A DNA stretch of 49,975 bases from an uncultured Clostridia bacterium (GCA_937921505.1 CAKZUB010000108.1:1-49975), one strand, 5' to 3'. Shown: positions 24,751 to 34,274, counted from the stretch's first letter. Notes: generated by a model from the letters alone, not told the origin. Numbers and translations are program-made.

Positions 24751-26470
24751 TAAACAAGGTAAAACCTTGAAACTAAGAAGTATTAAGTCTTTGATGATTA
24801 TTTACTTCACAACAATTATTGTAATTGGTATGCTATTTACAGGAATTTCTCTTTATGAAAAATTTAGGTCTACCTCAGAAGCTTATGCAAATAAGGCTGT
24901 TGATCAGCTTCTCACTCAAGTTAAGTATAGTTTAGATACGTATACCCGTAATATGATGAATATATCCAATACACTTTACTATAAGATTATTAAAAAGCAA
25001 AATATAGCGAGTAATAATTTTGCAAGTGAAATGAATGTTATTCAAACGACAAATAATGATATTGCGAGCCTTGTATTATTTAAAAGTAATGGCGAGCTAG
25101 TAGCCAATAGTCATTATGCAAAATTAAAAGAGGGGCTAGATGTAACAACACAAGAATGGTTTCAAAATTCACTAGAGAGGCCGGAGAATATTCATTTTTC
25201 CAGTCCTCATAAACAAAACTTGTTTGAAGACTATGATCAGAGAGTGATCTCGCTAAGTCGGGCGGTATCACTTAATGAGAATGGAAGGATTATACAAGGC
25301 GTTTTGCTAGTTGATATGAATATGAAAGGAATTGAAAATATATGTGGAGCCATTTCAGAAGATGATGCAGGAAGCATCTCTATATTAGCTGCAAGTGGCA
25401 ATATGATTTATGGAGATCCGGTACAAGTAGGTAGTTATAATAAAAATCTTAGCTATAAAGAAGACGGTAACTATACCCGTATAGTAGATAACAAAAGAAC
25501 GCTTATTACAGTTAAAACGGCTGGATACACAGGGTGGAAGATTGTAGGAACATGGAGACTCGATAAAATTCTTTTTACCTATAGGGAACTCAACTATTTT
25601 TTAATTGCAGTATTAATAGTAGGAATAGCCATGTGTATAGTTGGAACGCTTTTTATTTCATCAAGATTATCTTCACCGCTTTATAAACTTCAAAAGTCTA
25701 TGAAGCTTGTAGAGGAGGGACGATTTGATATACAAATAGATGAAAGTGGCGAGTATATTGTTTCGCATTTAGCGAAAACCTTTAATACAATGGTAAGCCG
25801 CATAAAAGAACTGATGCAAGAAATTGTTATAGAACAAGATGGTAAGAGAAAGAAGGAACTAGAGGCGCTGCAATCTCAGATTAATCCGCATTTTCTCTAC
25901 AACACACTAGACTCTATTATATGGCTTGCAGAAAGTGATAAAAAAGAAGAATCCATTATGATGATTACAGCATTATCAAGATTTTTTAGAATAGGTATTA
26001 GTTCTGGTAGAAATATTATTACAGTAAGAGAAGAACTTGAGCATGCTAGAAACTACCTAGCTATTCAAAAGATAAGATATAAAAATAAATTTGAATTTAA
26101 CATTATAGCAGATGAAGATGCACTAAGTGCTAAAACATTAAAACTTATTTTACAGCCACTTATTGAAAATGCATTATATCATGGTATTGAATATATACTT
26201 GATAAAGGAAAGATAGACATTTCTGTAAGAGTGAATAAGGATGAACTCATCTATGAAATAAGAGATAATGGCATAGGGATGACAGAAGAGAGGCGTTTGA
26301 AACTTTTTGATAAAGAGCAAGAAATTAAAACGAAAGGGTCAGGTGTGGGTGTTAAAAATGTTAATGAGAGAATAAAATTGTATTATGGACAAAATTACGG
26401 GTTGCAAGTAGAAAGCAAACTAGAAGAAGGAACAACTATACACATGAAAATACCTTTAACTTATACTTGA
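24737..26470 (+). CDS. Sensor histidine kinase (YesM-like)
   Basis: A 577-residue membrane kinase. Membrane span 1 is at about residues 19-38, an extracellular sensor of about 245 residues follows (cache-like, with WFQNSLERPENIHFSSP), and span 2 is at about 286-308. HAMP comes next, then the His_kinase domain with phospho-acceptor H385 in QINPHFLYNTLDSI and an ATPase domain with IENALYHGIEY (N box) and RDNGIGMTEE (G1). The start at 24737 lies inside the preceding gene (14-nt overlap) with GGAG upstream, indicating coupling; a longer in-frame start at 24692 has no site. Its cognate regulator is the upstream gene, and a sugar-binding lipoprotein immediately follows. Confidence 0.93.
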   Translation: MEKTNKQGKTLKLRSIKSLMIIYFTTIIVIGMLFTGISLYEKFRSTSEAYANKAVDQLLTQVKYSLDTYTRNMMNISNTLYYKIIKKQNIASNNFASEMNVIQTTNNDIASLVLFKSNGELVANSHYAKLKEGLDVTTQEWFQNSLERPENIHFSSPHKQNLFEDYDQRVISLSRAVSLNENGRIIQGVLLVDMNMKGIENICGAISEDDAGSISILAASGNMIYGDPVQVGSYNKNLSYKEDGNYTRIVDNKRTLITVKTAGYTGWKIVGTWRLDKILFTYRELNYFLIAVLIVGIAMCIVGTLFISSRLSSPLYKLQKSMKLVEEGRFDIQIDESGEYIVSHLAKTFNTMVSRIKELMQEIVIEQDGKRKKELEALQSQINPHFLYNTLDSIIWLAESDKKEESIMMITALSRFFRIGISSGRNIITVREELEHARNYLAIQKIRYKNKFEFNIIADEDALSAKTLKLILQPLIENALYHGIEYILDKGKIDISVRVNKDELIYEIRDNGIGMTEERRLKLFDKEQEIKTKGSGVGVKNVNERIKLYYGQNYGLQVESKLEEGTTIHMKIPLTYT

Positions 26471-26518
26471 TGTTAGAATCTTTTAGAGAATAGGGATTAA
26501 ATAGAAGGAGGAATTATA

Positions 26519-27574
26519 ATGAGGGGAAGTTTGAAAAAGATAGGTTCCTTGATTTTATTAAGTGTAATAGGACCTTTAAGTTTATCGGGATGTACGCCTT
26601 TATCTATTACAAATACTTCTCTAGCATCAGGGAAAAACCAGATGAGAGTGGGAGTAGTGCTTTATAATGCAGCAGATCCTTTTATTATGAATATGTGTGA
26701 TAGCATTATACATTATGGGGGAGAAGAACAAAAAATTTCTCAGATACAAATTATTATTGATGTAATGGATAGTAAAAATAATCAGCAGCTTCAAAATACA
26801 CAAATAGATGAACTTATTAAACAAAAGTACGATGCTATAGCTGTTAATATAGTTGATCGCACAGAGTCGGCAAATATTATTGATAAAGTAAAAGAGGCTA
26901 AAATCCCTATCATTTTTTTTAATAGAGAACCTGTTCCACAAGATATGAATAAGTGGGACCAGGTTTACTACATAGGAACTAGTGCAGCAGAGGCTGGAGA
27001 AATGCAAGGGCAGATACTTCTAGAAGCTATTGAGAGTGGAATGAAAATTGATAGAAATAGAGATGGCATTATCCAATATGTCATGCTAGAAGGGGAGCCG
27101 GGACATCAAGATAGTATTTTAAGATCTTATCATAGTATTAAGGTGTTGGAGGACGCAGGTATTAAAACAGAAAATCTAGCCGTAGATACAGCGATGTGGC
27201 AAAGAGGAGAGGCGAAAAACAAAGTATTAGAATGGGTCGAACAGTTTGAAAATCATATCGAGGTGATTTTATCTAATAATGATGAGATGGCATTAGGTGC
27301 TATAGAAGCTTTAGAGGAGAAAGGATATTTTGAAGATGACAAAAGTATTCCAGTTATTGGTGTAGATGGGCTAAGTCAAGCACTGCAAGCTATAAATGAT
27401 GATAAAATATTAGGAACAGTTTTAAATAATGCAGATGAGCAAGGTAAAGCTATTTTTGGTAAATTGTATAATCTCTCTACAAAAGAGCAGTCACAAGTTG
27501 TACTAGATTATGAGAATGATGGCAAGTACTTATGGATACCACATAAAATAATTACTAAAGAAACTATGAATTAA
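26519..27574 (+). CDS. Sugar-binding lipoprotein linked to the two-component system
   Basis: A 351-residue extracellular lipoprotein with a type-II signal peptide and lipobox LSGC (about residues 22-25). The mature part is a periplasmic-binding-protein fold of the galactose/ribose type (MRVGVVLYNAADPFI, IIFFNREPVP, YVMLEGEPGHQDS, EVILSNNDEMALGAIEAL). It is clearly paralogous to the MglB-like protein at 27769, with nearly the same motif order but lower identity. It follows the kinase by 48 nt in the same operon, not with the permease genes. The simplest reading is a dedicated ligand sensor that presents a sugar to the kinase, whereas its paralogue feeds the transporter. This division of work is inference. 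Confidence 0.9.
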   Translation: MRGSLKKIGSLILLSVIGPLSLSGCTPLSITNTSLASGKNQMRVGVVLYNAADPFIMNMCDSIIHYGGEEQKISQIQIIIDVMDSKNNQQLQNTQIDELIKQKYDAIAVNIVDRTESANIIDKVKEAKIPIIFFNREPVPQDMNKWDQVYYIGTSAAEAGEMQGQILLEAIESGMKIDRNRDGIIQYVMLEGEPGHQDSILRSYHSIKVLEDAGIKTENLAVDTAMWQRGEAKNKVLEWVEQFENHIEVILSNNDEMALGAIEALEEKGYFEDDKSIPVIGVDGLSQALQAINDDKILGTVLNNADEQGKAIFGKLYNLSTKEQSQVVLDYENDGKYLWIPHKIITKETMN

Positions 27575-27687
27575 GTAAAAAATTATAACAAAGCAGATAA
27601 AAAATAGTACGAGAAATAAAAAACCTTATTTATAACACTATCTATTAGGTAAAAATAGCACATAACACCATAAGAAAACTTATTTAA

Positions 27688-27720
27688 AGTACAATGATTT
27701 ATGAGTACAATAAGTATAAG
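27688..27720 (+). promoter_or_regulatory. Direct repeat and -10 box upstream of mglB
   Basis: AGTACAAT occurs at 27688-27695 and again 16 nt later at 27704-27711, just before TATAAG (27715-27720). No good -35 box is present at the right spacing, as expected for an activator-dependent promoter. The neighbouring YesN-like regulator has an AraC-type domain that binds direct repeats. Confidence 0.5.
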
Positions 27721-27768
27721 GTATTCAACGAGATATCTGAGAAAACTTAATACTCAAGGGGGAAAAAA

Positions 27769-28827
27769 ATGAAAAAAATATTTAGTTTTTTACTTATTGG
27801 AACAATGGCTTTAGGAATGACGGCTTGTTCACCAAGCAAACCAGCAGCAGCAGCACCAGCAGAAAGTGCAAAAACTGAGGCAGCAGCACCAGAAGCAGCA
27901 CCAGCGGCAGCAGAAGAGTTACCACTTATCGGAGTAACTATTTATAAATATGATGATAACTTTATGTCTTTTGTAAGACAAAACATTGAAAAAGCAGCAG
28001 AAGGTAAAGCGCAGCTTATTATGAATGATTCACAAAATGACCAAGCAAAACAAAATGACCAAGTAGATGCAATGATCGCAAAAGGCGTTAAAGCCCTAGC
28101 TATTAACTTAGTTGATCCAGGCGCAGCACCAGCTATAGCGGACAAAGCAAAAGCAGCAGGTATTCCTGTAATATTCTTTAATAAAGAATATCCAGAAGGT
28201 ACAGATAAAGTTGGTTATGATAGTGCTTGGTATGTTGGTACATCATCGGCTGAAGCTGGAGTTATTCAAGGAGAGCTTATGGCAGATGCATGGAAAGCTA
28301 ATGCAAGCTGGGACACAAATGGTGATGGAAAAATGCAATATGTAATGCTTATGGGTGAACCAGGACATCCAGATGCTGAAGCAAGAACAAAAGAATCAAT
28401 TGCAACAGTTGAAGCATCAGGTATAGGCGTACAAGAACTTGCTAAACAAACAGGTATGTGGGATGCAGCAAAAGGTAAAGAGCTTATGGAAACATGGCTT
28501 GCAGCTCATGGTGAAAAAATTGAAATGGTAGTTTGTAACAATGATGGTATGGCTTTAGGGGCTGTAGAAGCTCTCAAGGCGGCTGGATACTTCACAGGAG
28601 ATAAATTTATGCCAGTTGTTGGTGTAGATGCAATACCAGAAGCACTTGACCTTATTAGTAAAGGACAAATGGCTGGTACAGTACTTAATGATGCTGATAA
28701 CCAAGGTAGAGCAACTATAGAACTTGCAATTAATGCAGCACTTGGCAAAGACGTTCTTGAAGGAACAAGCTGGGTATTAGATGCAACAAGAGCTGTTCGT
28801 GTACCTTACGTAGCTGTAACAAAATAA
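27769..28827 (+). CDS. mglB: Galactose-type ABC transporter substrate-binding lipoprotein
   Basis: A 352-residue lipoprotein. The signal peptide ends in the lipobox MTAC (about 17-20), followed by a low-complexity Ala/Pro/Glu linker (20-50) that spaces the binding domain from the membrane. The domain is the MglB/ribose-binding type with LIGVTIYKYDDNFMSF, VIFFNKEYPEG, YVMLMGEPGHPDAEAR and VVCNNDGMALGAVEALKAAG. It likely captures galactose, glucose or a methyl-galactoside; the exact sugar is not fixed by sequence. Start ATG follows AAGGGGG. It leads mglA and mglC and is separated from them by a 35-nt hairpin that may set the excess of binding protein. Confidence 0.94.
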   Translation: MKKIFSFLLIGTMALGMTACSPSKPAAAAPAESAKTEAAAPEAAPAAAEELPLIGVTIYKYDDNFMSFVRQNIEKAAEGKAQLIMNDSQNDQAKQNDQVDAMIAKGVKALAINLVDPGAAPAIADKAKAAGIPVIFFNKEYPEGTDKVGYDSAWYVGTSSAEAGVIQGELMADAWKANASWDTNGDGKMQYVMLMGEPGHPDAEARTKESIATVEASGIGVQELAKQTGMWDAAKGKELMETWLAAHGEKIEMVVCNNDGMALGAVEALKAAGYFTGDKFMPVVGVDAIPEALDLISKGQMAGTVLNDADNQGRATIELAINAALGKDVLEGTSWVLDATRAVRVPYVAVTK

Positions 28828-28841
28828 TTATTTATTTAATG

Positions 28842-28876
28842 TGCAGGCAAGGACCGATTCGTAGTTCTTGTCTGCA
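28842..28876 (+). promoter_or_regulatory. Intercistronic hairpin in the mgl operon
   Basis: TGCAGGCAAGGAC (28842-28854) pairs with GTTCTTGTCTGCA (28864-28876), 13 bp with two G-U pairs. There is no T run behind it, so it looks like an mRNA-stabilising or partial-attenuation element rather than a full terminator, separating the abundant binding protein from the ATPase and permease. Confidence 0.72.
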
Positions 28877-28909
28877 AATATTTTATAGTAAAGTGTGGTG
28901 AACTCCATA

Positions 28910-30412
28910 ATGACAAATAAACAATATCTGCTTGAGATGAAAGATATTAACAAAGAATTCCCAGGAGTTAAAGCATTAGATAATGCGCAGGTTTATCTTG
29001 AAGCAGGAACAGTTCATGCTTTAATGGGAGAAAATGGGGCGGGTAAATCAACGCTCATGAAATGTTTGTTTGGAATCTACCTAGAAGATTCAGGCGAGAT
29101 CTACCTTAGTGGTACAAGAGTTAATTTTATAAGTCCTAAACAGGCACTTGAACATGGGGTATCCATGGTACATCAAGAGCTCAATCAAGTAAGACAAACC
29201 CGTGTAATGGATAATATTTGGCTTGGTAGATTTCCGACTAAGGGGATTATTATAGCTGAAAAAGAAATGTATGAAAAAACTAAGAAAATATTTGAAGAAT
29301 TATCAATAGAAATTGATCCAAAAGAAAAAATAGAAAATTTATCCCTTTCTCAGCAACAGATGGTTGAGATAGCTAAAGCAGTTTCATATAATTCCAAAGT
29401 TATTGTAATGGATGAACCGACTTCATCACTTACAGAAAAAGAAGTTGAGCACTTATTTAAAATTATTAATAAGCTAAAAAGCCAAGGATGCGGCATTATA
29501 TATATATCTCATAAAATGGAAGAAATTTTGAAAATATGTGACGATGTTACAGTTATGAGAGATGGTAAGTGGATTGATACTCAGCCGGCAGCGCAGCTCA
29601 CTACAGATAAAATTATTAACTTAATGGTTGGAAGAGACTTAAGTCACCGTTTTCCGCCTAAAGATAATGTGCCTGGAGAAGTCATATTGGAAGTTAAGAA
29701 TCTTACTGCAACCTATCAGCCTTCTATAATAGATGTATCTTTTGAACTTAAAAAAGGAGAAATACTTGGTATTGCAGGCCTTATGGGTTCAAAGAGAACA
29801 GAAGTTGTTGAAACGCTATTTGGCGTTAGAAAAAAAGAGACTGGTGAGTTTATTTTGCATGGCAAGTCAATAGCTAATAAAAATGCTCAGCAAGCTATTA
29901 GAAATGGATTTGCTTTATTAACAGAAGATAGAAGACAAACTGGTATTTTTGGAGTGTTAGACATTAAGTTCAATTCAATTATTGCTAATATTTCGGCTTA
30001 TTGCAACAAACTGGGTGTACTCAATGGTAAAAAATTAGCTAGTGATACGCAGTGGGTTATTGATAGCATGAGCGTTAAAACACCACATCAAAAAACCCTT
30101 ATAAGATCTTTATCAGGAGGTAATCAACAGAAAGTTATTTTAGGAAGATGGCTTCTTACAAATCCAGAAATACTTATGTTAGATGAACCTACAAGAGGTA
30201 TAGATGTTGGGGCTAAATATGAAATCTACCAACTTATCTTAGATCTTGCAAATAAAGAAAAAGGAATAATTATGATTTCTTCTGAAATGCCAGAACTATT
30301 AGGGATAACTGATAGAATTTTGGTCATGAGTAATGGCAGAGTAGCTGGTATCGTGAATACAAAAGAAACAAATCAAGAAGAAATTTTAAGGCTGGCAGCC
30401 AAATATTTATAA
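28910..30412 (+). CDS. mglA: Galactose-type ABC transporter ATPase (two nucleotide-binding domains)
   Basis: A 500-residue tandem ATPase typical of monosaccharide ABC importers. The first domain has Walker [10 protein letters not shown], signature LSLSQQQM and Walker [11 protein letters not shown]. The second has the usual degenerate Walker A (GLMGSKRTE, lacking GKS/T), signature LSGGNQQK and LMLDEPTRG. That degeneracy is normal for the MglA/RbsA/XylG group. Two in-frame GTG codons at 28895 and 28898 and the ATG at 28910 are possible starts. The ATG was chosen because GGTG lies 9 nt ahead, though the site is weak; weak initiation would also keep ATPase levels below those of the binding protein. 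The permease follows by 15 nt. Confidence 0.95.
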   Translation: MTNKQYLLEMKDINKEFPGVKALDNAQVYLEAGTVHALMGENGAGKSTLMKCLFGIYLEDSGEIYLSGTRVNFISPKQALEHGVSMVHQELNQVRQTRVMDNIWLGRFPTKGIIIAEKEMYEKTKKIFEELSIEIDPKEKIENLSLSQQQMVEIAKAVSYNSKVIVMDEPTSSLTEKEVEHLFKIINKLKSQGCGIIYISHKMEEILKICDDVTVMRDGKWIDTQPAAQLTTDKIINLMVGRDLSHRFPPKDNVPGEVILEVKNLTATYQPSIIDVSFELKKGEILGIAGLMGSKRTEVVETLFGVRKKETGEFILHGKSIANKNAQQAIRNGFALLTEDRRQTGIFGVLDIKFNSIIANISAYCNKLGVLNGKKLASDTQWVIDSMSVKTPHQKTLIRSLSGGNQQKVILGRWLLTNPEILMLDEPTRGIDVGAKYEIYQLILDLANKEKGIIMISSEMPELLGITDRILVMSNGRVAGIVNTKETNQEEILRLAAKYL

Positions 30413-30427
30413 AGGAGGAAAATCATA

Positions 30428-31447
30428 ATGGATAAAGTTAAAGCATGGGACAAAAAGAAAACCCTAGACTTTCTACTCAATAATGCAATATATATCGTTC
30501 TTTTATTACTTGTAGGAGTTATTATCTCTATGGATAATAGTTTCTTATCTATCAAAAACTTTACATTTATTATTACGCAAGCTTCTACACGTATGATTCT
30601 TGCTCTTGGAGTTGCGGGACTCTTAGTACTTGCGGGGACAGACCTTTCAGTTGGTCGTATGGTTGGGCTTGCAGCGGTAGTATCTGCTTCGCTTTTACAA
30701 GAGCCAGAGTATGCAAGAAGAATTTTTCCAGCTATGCCACAGCTATTTATTTTGTGGCCGATCTTACTTTGTATTCTTTTAACAACGATGTTTTCTACAA
30801 TAAATGGACTTGTTATAGCAAAACTTAAGGTTACGCCGTTCATTGCTACACTCGGTATGCAGCTAGTAATATATGGGGTTGCCTCTATATATTATGATAC
30901 AGTTGGGGCATCACCAATAGCAGGGCTTGATCCCAAGTTTACTAGGTTTGCACAAGGAAGTCTGGATCTGGGGATTGTGAATATCCCATACTTAGTTATT
31001 TACGCAGCTATTGTTACTTTAATCGTATGGTTTGTATGGAATAAGACGAAACTTGGTAAAAATATGTTTGCGGTAGGTGGTAATCCGGAAGCGGCAGCAG
31101 TTTCTGGAGTAAGTATTACAAAAACTATTATTCTTGTATCCGTAATGGCTGGTATTCTTTACGGTTTTGCAGGCTGTCTAGAAGTAGCGCGTACAGGAAG
31201 TGCTACAAATAACTTAGGAAATGGTTATGATCTTGATGCTATTGCAGCAGTCGTTGTTGGGGGAGTATCCTTTAGCGGAGGCGTAGGATCTATAGCGGGT
31301 ATCGTAACAGGGGTATTTATCTTCCAAGTTATTAACTATGGACTAGCTTATGTTAATGTAAGTCCTTATATTCAATATATTATAAAAGGTCTTATTATTA
31401 TCATAGCTGTAGCGATAGATGCAAGAAAGTACATTAAGAAAAAATAG
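30428..31447 (+). CDS. mglC: Galactose-type ABC transporter permease
   Basis: A 339-residue membrane permease of the AraH/RhaP/MglC branch. It has about nine membrane helices and the branch signatures LALGVAGLLVLAGTDLSVGR near the first third, GNPEAAAVSGVSI and the IAAVVVGGVSFSGGVGS segment before the last helices. The protein forms the sugar channel with MglA on the inside and receives substrate from the lipoprotein encoded at 27769. The start ATG follows AAAGGAGG. It is the last gene of the mgl operon and is followed by a strong terminator. Confidence 0.95.
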   Translation: MDKVKAWDKKKTLDFLLNNAIYIVLLLLVGVIISMDNSFLSIKNFTFIITQASTRMILALGVAGLLVLAGTDLSVGRMVGLAAVVSASLLQEPEYARRIFPAMPQLFILWPILLCILLTTMFSTINGLVIAKLKVTPFIATLGMQLVIYGVASIYYDTVGASPIAGLDPKFTRFAQGSLDLGIVNIPYLVIYAAIVTLIVWFVWNKTKLGKNMFAVGGNPEAAAVSGVSITKTIILVSVMAGILYGFAGCLEVARTGSATNNLGNGYDLDAIAAVVVGGVSFSGGVGSIAGIVTGVFIFQVINYGLAYVNVSPYIQYIIKGLIIIIAVAIDARKYIKKK

Positions 31448-31496
31448 AAAACAGTTTATAGGTCCATTATAGGGGCAGTATAAATAGATATCATGA

Positions 31497-31544
31497 AACA
31501 GGCTACCTCACTTCTTATAAGAAAAGAGAGGTAGCCTGTTTTTT
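31497..31544 (+). terminator. mgl operon terminator
   Basis: AACAGGCTACCTC (31497-31509) pairs perfectly with GAGGTAGCCTGTT (31528-31540), followed by TTTT. Confidence 0.92.
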
Positions 31545-31576
31545 ATTAAGTTATTAAGTGTGAAATAGATAAAAAT

Positions 31577-31663
31577 GTTTTCTTTAAACGCATCTGTAGA
31601 AGCAACTAGAACCAGAGTTGCCGTAAAGTTTTTGCTGTTGTAGCAGAAGAAATAAAAAATTAG
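31577..31663 (+). pseudogene. Fossil fragment of a chemoreceptor signalling domain
   Basis: In one frame the sequence reads FSLNASVEATRTRVAV, and after a shift [12 protein letters not shown]. Together these are a decayed version of the chemoreceptor tip ([20 protein letters not shown], then [10 protein letters not shown]). The copy has substitutions, a frameshift and stops on both sides, so it cannot be expressed as a receptor. The intact paralogue at 33042 has the same region, which suggests local duplication and decay, or a deletion around it. Confidence 0.7.
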
Positions 31664-31819
31664 TGATATTATAAATCATATACAACTTAAAAAAGTTGAA
31701 AATATTAAGAAGCTGTGATTAATCTATATTGACTTGGTATAGAATGAGATAGTATTATAAGTATAATAGAAAAATAATAAAAAAGATTTTTTAAGCTCAT
31801 AAATAGTAGGTATTTGTTT

Positions 31820-31942
31820 ATGAGCTGCACTATTTTGGGTGAAATACAGAGGACACGCTTAGCTGTTAAAGGAGAACCAATGCCTTTTGACAAAGAAGTA
31901 GCAGATAAAGTGGCACAAGCAGTTATAAGTTCAGTAAAATAG
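31820..31942 (+). other. Short open frame upstream of murG, probable gene remnant
   Basis: A 40-residue frame that ends LAVKGEPMPFDKEVADKVAQ plus a short tail, 13 nt before murG. The composition looks like the C-terminus of a real protein, but no convincing start or family was found; a shorter version from the ATG at 31880 has AAAGGAG 5 nt ahead. The 508-nt stretch between mglC and murG otherwise holds only the terminator, the chemoreceptor fossil and AT-rich sequence. I favour a leftover of a lost gene. Confidence 0.35.
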
Positions 31943-31955
31943 GGAGGTTGAACAA

Positions 31956-33014
31956 GTGAATACCATTGTACTTACAGGTGGTGGTACCGCAGGACATGTA
32001 ACACCTCATATTGCATTAATACCAGATCTTAAAGAGAATGGGTGGGATATTCAATATATTGGAAGTTATCAAGGCATTGAGAAGGATCTCATTATAAAAG
32101 AAAATATTTCTTATTATGGCATTGCATCCGGAAAGCTAAGAAGATATCTTTCAATTCAAAATTTGAAAGATCCTTTTAAAGTTATTAAAGGTTTTTTTGG
32201 AGCCTATAAGATTTTAAAAAAGTTAAAGCCAAAAGTAGTTTTCTCAAAAGGTGGATATGTTACAGTTCCAGTGGTTTTAGCAGCAAATGTTTTAAAGATA
32301 CCCGTTGTATTACATGAATCGGATATTACCCCAGGACTTGCAAATAAAATTGCAATGAAAAGTGCAGAAGTAATATGTGTTAATTTTGAAGAGACATTAA
32401 AGTATGTAGGGGATAAGGGTGTTCTAACAGGATCCCCTATTAGAAAAGCTCTTTTTGCAGGAGACAGGGAAAAGGCAAAACGCCTTTGTCTTTTCACAGA
32501 TCAAAAGCCAGTACTTCTTATGATGGGAGGAAGCTTGGGATCAGTGAAAATAAATGAGACATTAAGAAGAGCTCTTCCAACGCTCATAAAAACATTTAAT
32601 ATTATTCATATATGCGGAAAAGGAAATATAGAGGCTTCACTTAAGACGGTAGCAGGTTATAAACAATTTGAGTATGTGAGAGAAGAACTAGCAGATTTAT
32701 TTGCAATAACAGACATTATGCTCTCAAGAGCAGGTGCTAATGCACTTTCGGAGATTGTAGCGCTTAATATACCAAGTTTACTTATTCCCTTATCACAACA
32801 AGCAAGCAGGGGAGATCAAATTCTTAATGCTAAATCTATGGAAAGCAAAGGATATTGTGAAGTTTTGTTTGAAGAACAGCTTAATGAATCAAGTCTTATA
32901 AAGAAACTAGAGTTTCTCTATAAAAATAAATTAAAGTATAAGAATGCCATGCACCAAGTAACTAAGATAAAGGCAATCGACAAAATTATAACTATTTTAA
33001 ACAGGTACCGCTAA
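31956..33014 (+). CDS. murG: MurG, lipid II synthesis N-acetylglucosaminyltransferase
   Basis: A 352-residue membrane-associated glycosyltransferase that adds GlcNAc to undecaprenyl-pyrophosphoryl-MurNAc-pentapeptide to make lipid II. The N-terminal GGGTAGHVTPHIAL (8-21) is the first G loop. KGGYVTVPVVLAA and LHESDITPGLANKIA follow, and the C-terminal half has MMGGSLGSVKIN and the sugar-nucleotide site around SRAGANALSEIVALNIPSLL. Start is GTG with GGGAGG about 8 nt upstream. It is not in a cell-wall gene cluster here, which is unusual, and closely related Clostridia often carry a second MurG-like gene of this sort; whether it is the essential copy cannot be judged from the window. Confidence 0.93.
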   Translation: MNTIVLTGGGTAGHVTPHIALIPDLKENGWDIQYIGSYQGIEKDLIIKENISYYGIASGKLRRYLSIQNLKDPFKVIKGFFGAYKILKKLKPKVVFSKGGYVTVPVVLAANVLKIPVVLHESDITPGLANKIAMKSAEVICVNFEETLKYVGDKGVLTGSPIRKALFAGDREKAKRLCLFTDQKPVLLMMGGSLGSVKINETLRRALPTLIKTFNIIHICGKGNIEASLKTVAGYKQFEYVREELADLFAITDIMLSRAGANALSEIVALNIPSLLIPLSQQASRGDQILNAKSMESKGYCEVLFEEQLNESSLIKKLEFLYKNKLKYKNAMHQVTKIKAIDKIITILNRYR

Positions 33015-33041
33015 GATAATCAAAACTAAGGGGGATACAGT

Positions 33042-34121
33042 ATGTTTGTTAAAAAACAAGATGTAGAGTTAATGAAAAGGTTAGCCCAAGGGGAACTAGA
33101 GTCTTTGCTTGAAGCAATAAGTAAGAGTAAACAATCTATCTTAAAGGCAGAAACAGTAGAAGAAATTATTGCTATAAGAACCAAAACAAATCAGCTATTA
33201 TCAAGTATGCAAGGACTAAAGGGAGAGATGGAAGGATTAAAGAGTATAGCAGTAAAGGACGTAACTACTCTTGCCGACCAAGTAAGTAAACTTACTAAGA
33301 TTGAAAGGTCGGTAGATAATAGATTAGGTGCTTTGGTACTCACAAAGCAAAAGACAGCAGCTGGTTCAGAAGAAGTAATCACAACTGTGAGTGGGATCAA
33401 TGAAAAAATTAAAGTCTCAGTTGATACAACAGAACATATAGAAAAACTACTTGTAACTATAACAAAAGCTGTTAGAGGCATTAATACAACAGCTCAGTCT
33501 ATGAAAAAGCAAGTAACAAAGTTTATTGAGACAGCACAAAATGTAACAAGTAATATTACGGGTATTTCCTCTATAGCAGAGCAGACTAATTTACTTGCGC
33601 TTAATGCCTCAATAGAAGCAGCAAGAGCAGGTGAAGCGGGGAGGGGCTTTGCAGTAGTTGCAGAAGAAATTAGAAAACTATCAGATGGCACCAAAGAACT
33701 TCTTGATAATATGACTAAATTTTTAGGAGAACTAGAGCAATCTTCTCTTAAAACAAGTGAAGAAGTAGAGGCAACTACAATTGGTATAGGGAAAATTGAA
33801 GCAAAGGTTGAGCAAGTAGATAAAGATATACAAGATAGTAAGGCTAACACAGCTGAAATACAAAAAGAAATGGGAAGTGTTCATCGTTATATTGAAGAAC
33901 TTGCCAATAGCGCAGAGGCGTCATGTACAAGTACAAAAAGTATAGAAGAAGAAGTAGCTCTCATTAATACGACTATTTCATCACTACAAGGTTTAGAACA
34001 TGACATGCAAGAGATACTAATGCAAGTAGGGAACATAACTTCAAAACATGAAGGGTTAATAAACGATGTAAAAGAGTTTAGAATCTATAAAGTGTTAGGT
34101 TTAGAAAACACACGTATGTAG
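33042..34121 (+). CDS. Soluble methyl-accepting chemotaxis-type protein
   Basis: A 359-residue cytoplasmic receptor with no membrane spans. Residues 1-110 are helical and could form a small sensor. From about 110 the chain is a long antiparallel coiled coil with the highly conserved signalling tip at residues 175-215 ([20 protein letters not shown] followed by [12 protein letters not shown]). The tip would bind CheA and CheW. The lack of periplasmic or PAS/cache domain leaves its ligand unknown. It starts 27 nt after murG (AAGGGGGAT upstream of ATG) and ends at a terminator, so the two may be co-transcribed, an odd partnership for a wall enzyme. Confidence 0.9.
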   Translation: MFVKKQDVELMKRLAQGELESLLEAISKSKQSILKAETVEEIIAIRTKTNQLLSSMQGLKGEMEGLKSIAVKDVTTLADQVSKLTKIERSVDNRLGALVLTKQKTAAGSEEVITTVSGINEKIKVSVDTTEHIEKLLVTITKAVRGINTTAQSMKKQVTKFIETAQNVTSNITGISSIAEQTNLLALNASIEAARAGEAGRGFAVVAEEIRKLSDGTKELLDNMTKFLGELEQSSLKTSEEVEATTIGIGKIEAKVEQVDKDIQDSKANTAEIQKEMGSVHRYIEELANSAEASCTSTKSIEEEVALINTTISSLQGLEHDMQEILMQVGNITSKHEGLINDVKEFRIYKVLGLENTRM

Positions 34122-34142
34122 ATTACTTATAAGAATAAAGGT

Positions 34143-34184
34143 AACATAAAAATCTCCTGATTAAAAGAGGGGGATTTTTATGTT
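34143..34184 (+). terminator. Terminator after the soluble chemoreceptor gene
   Basis: AACATAAAAATCTCC (34143-34157) pairs with GGGGATTTTTATGTT (34170-34184), and the right arm contains TTTTT. Confidence 0.8.
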
Positions 34185-34274
34185 GAAATAAGAAAATAGC
34201 TTTGCCACTTATTGCTAGATTATAGAGAATAGGATAAAAGTATATCTAAAAACAAAAGATAATATAAACGTTAC

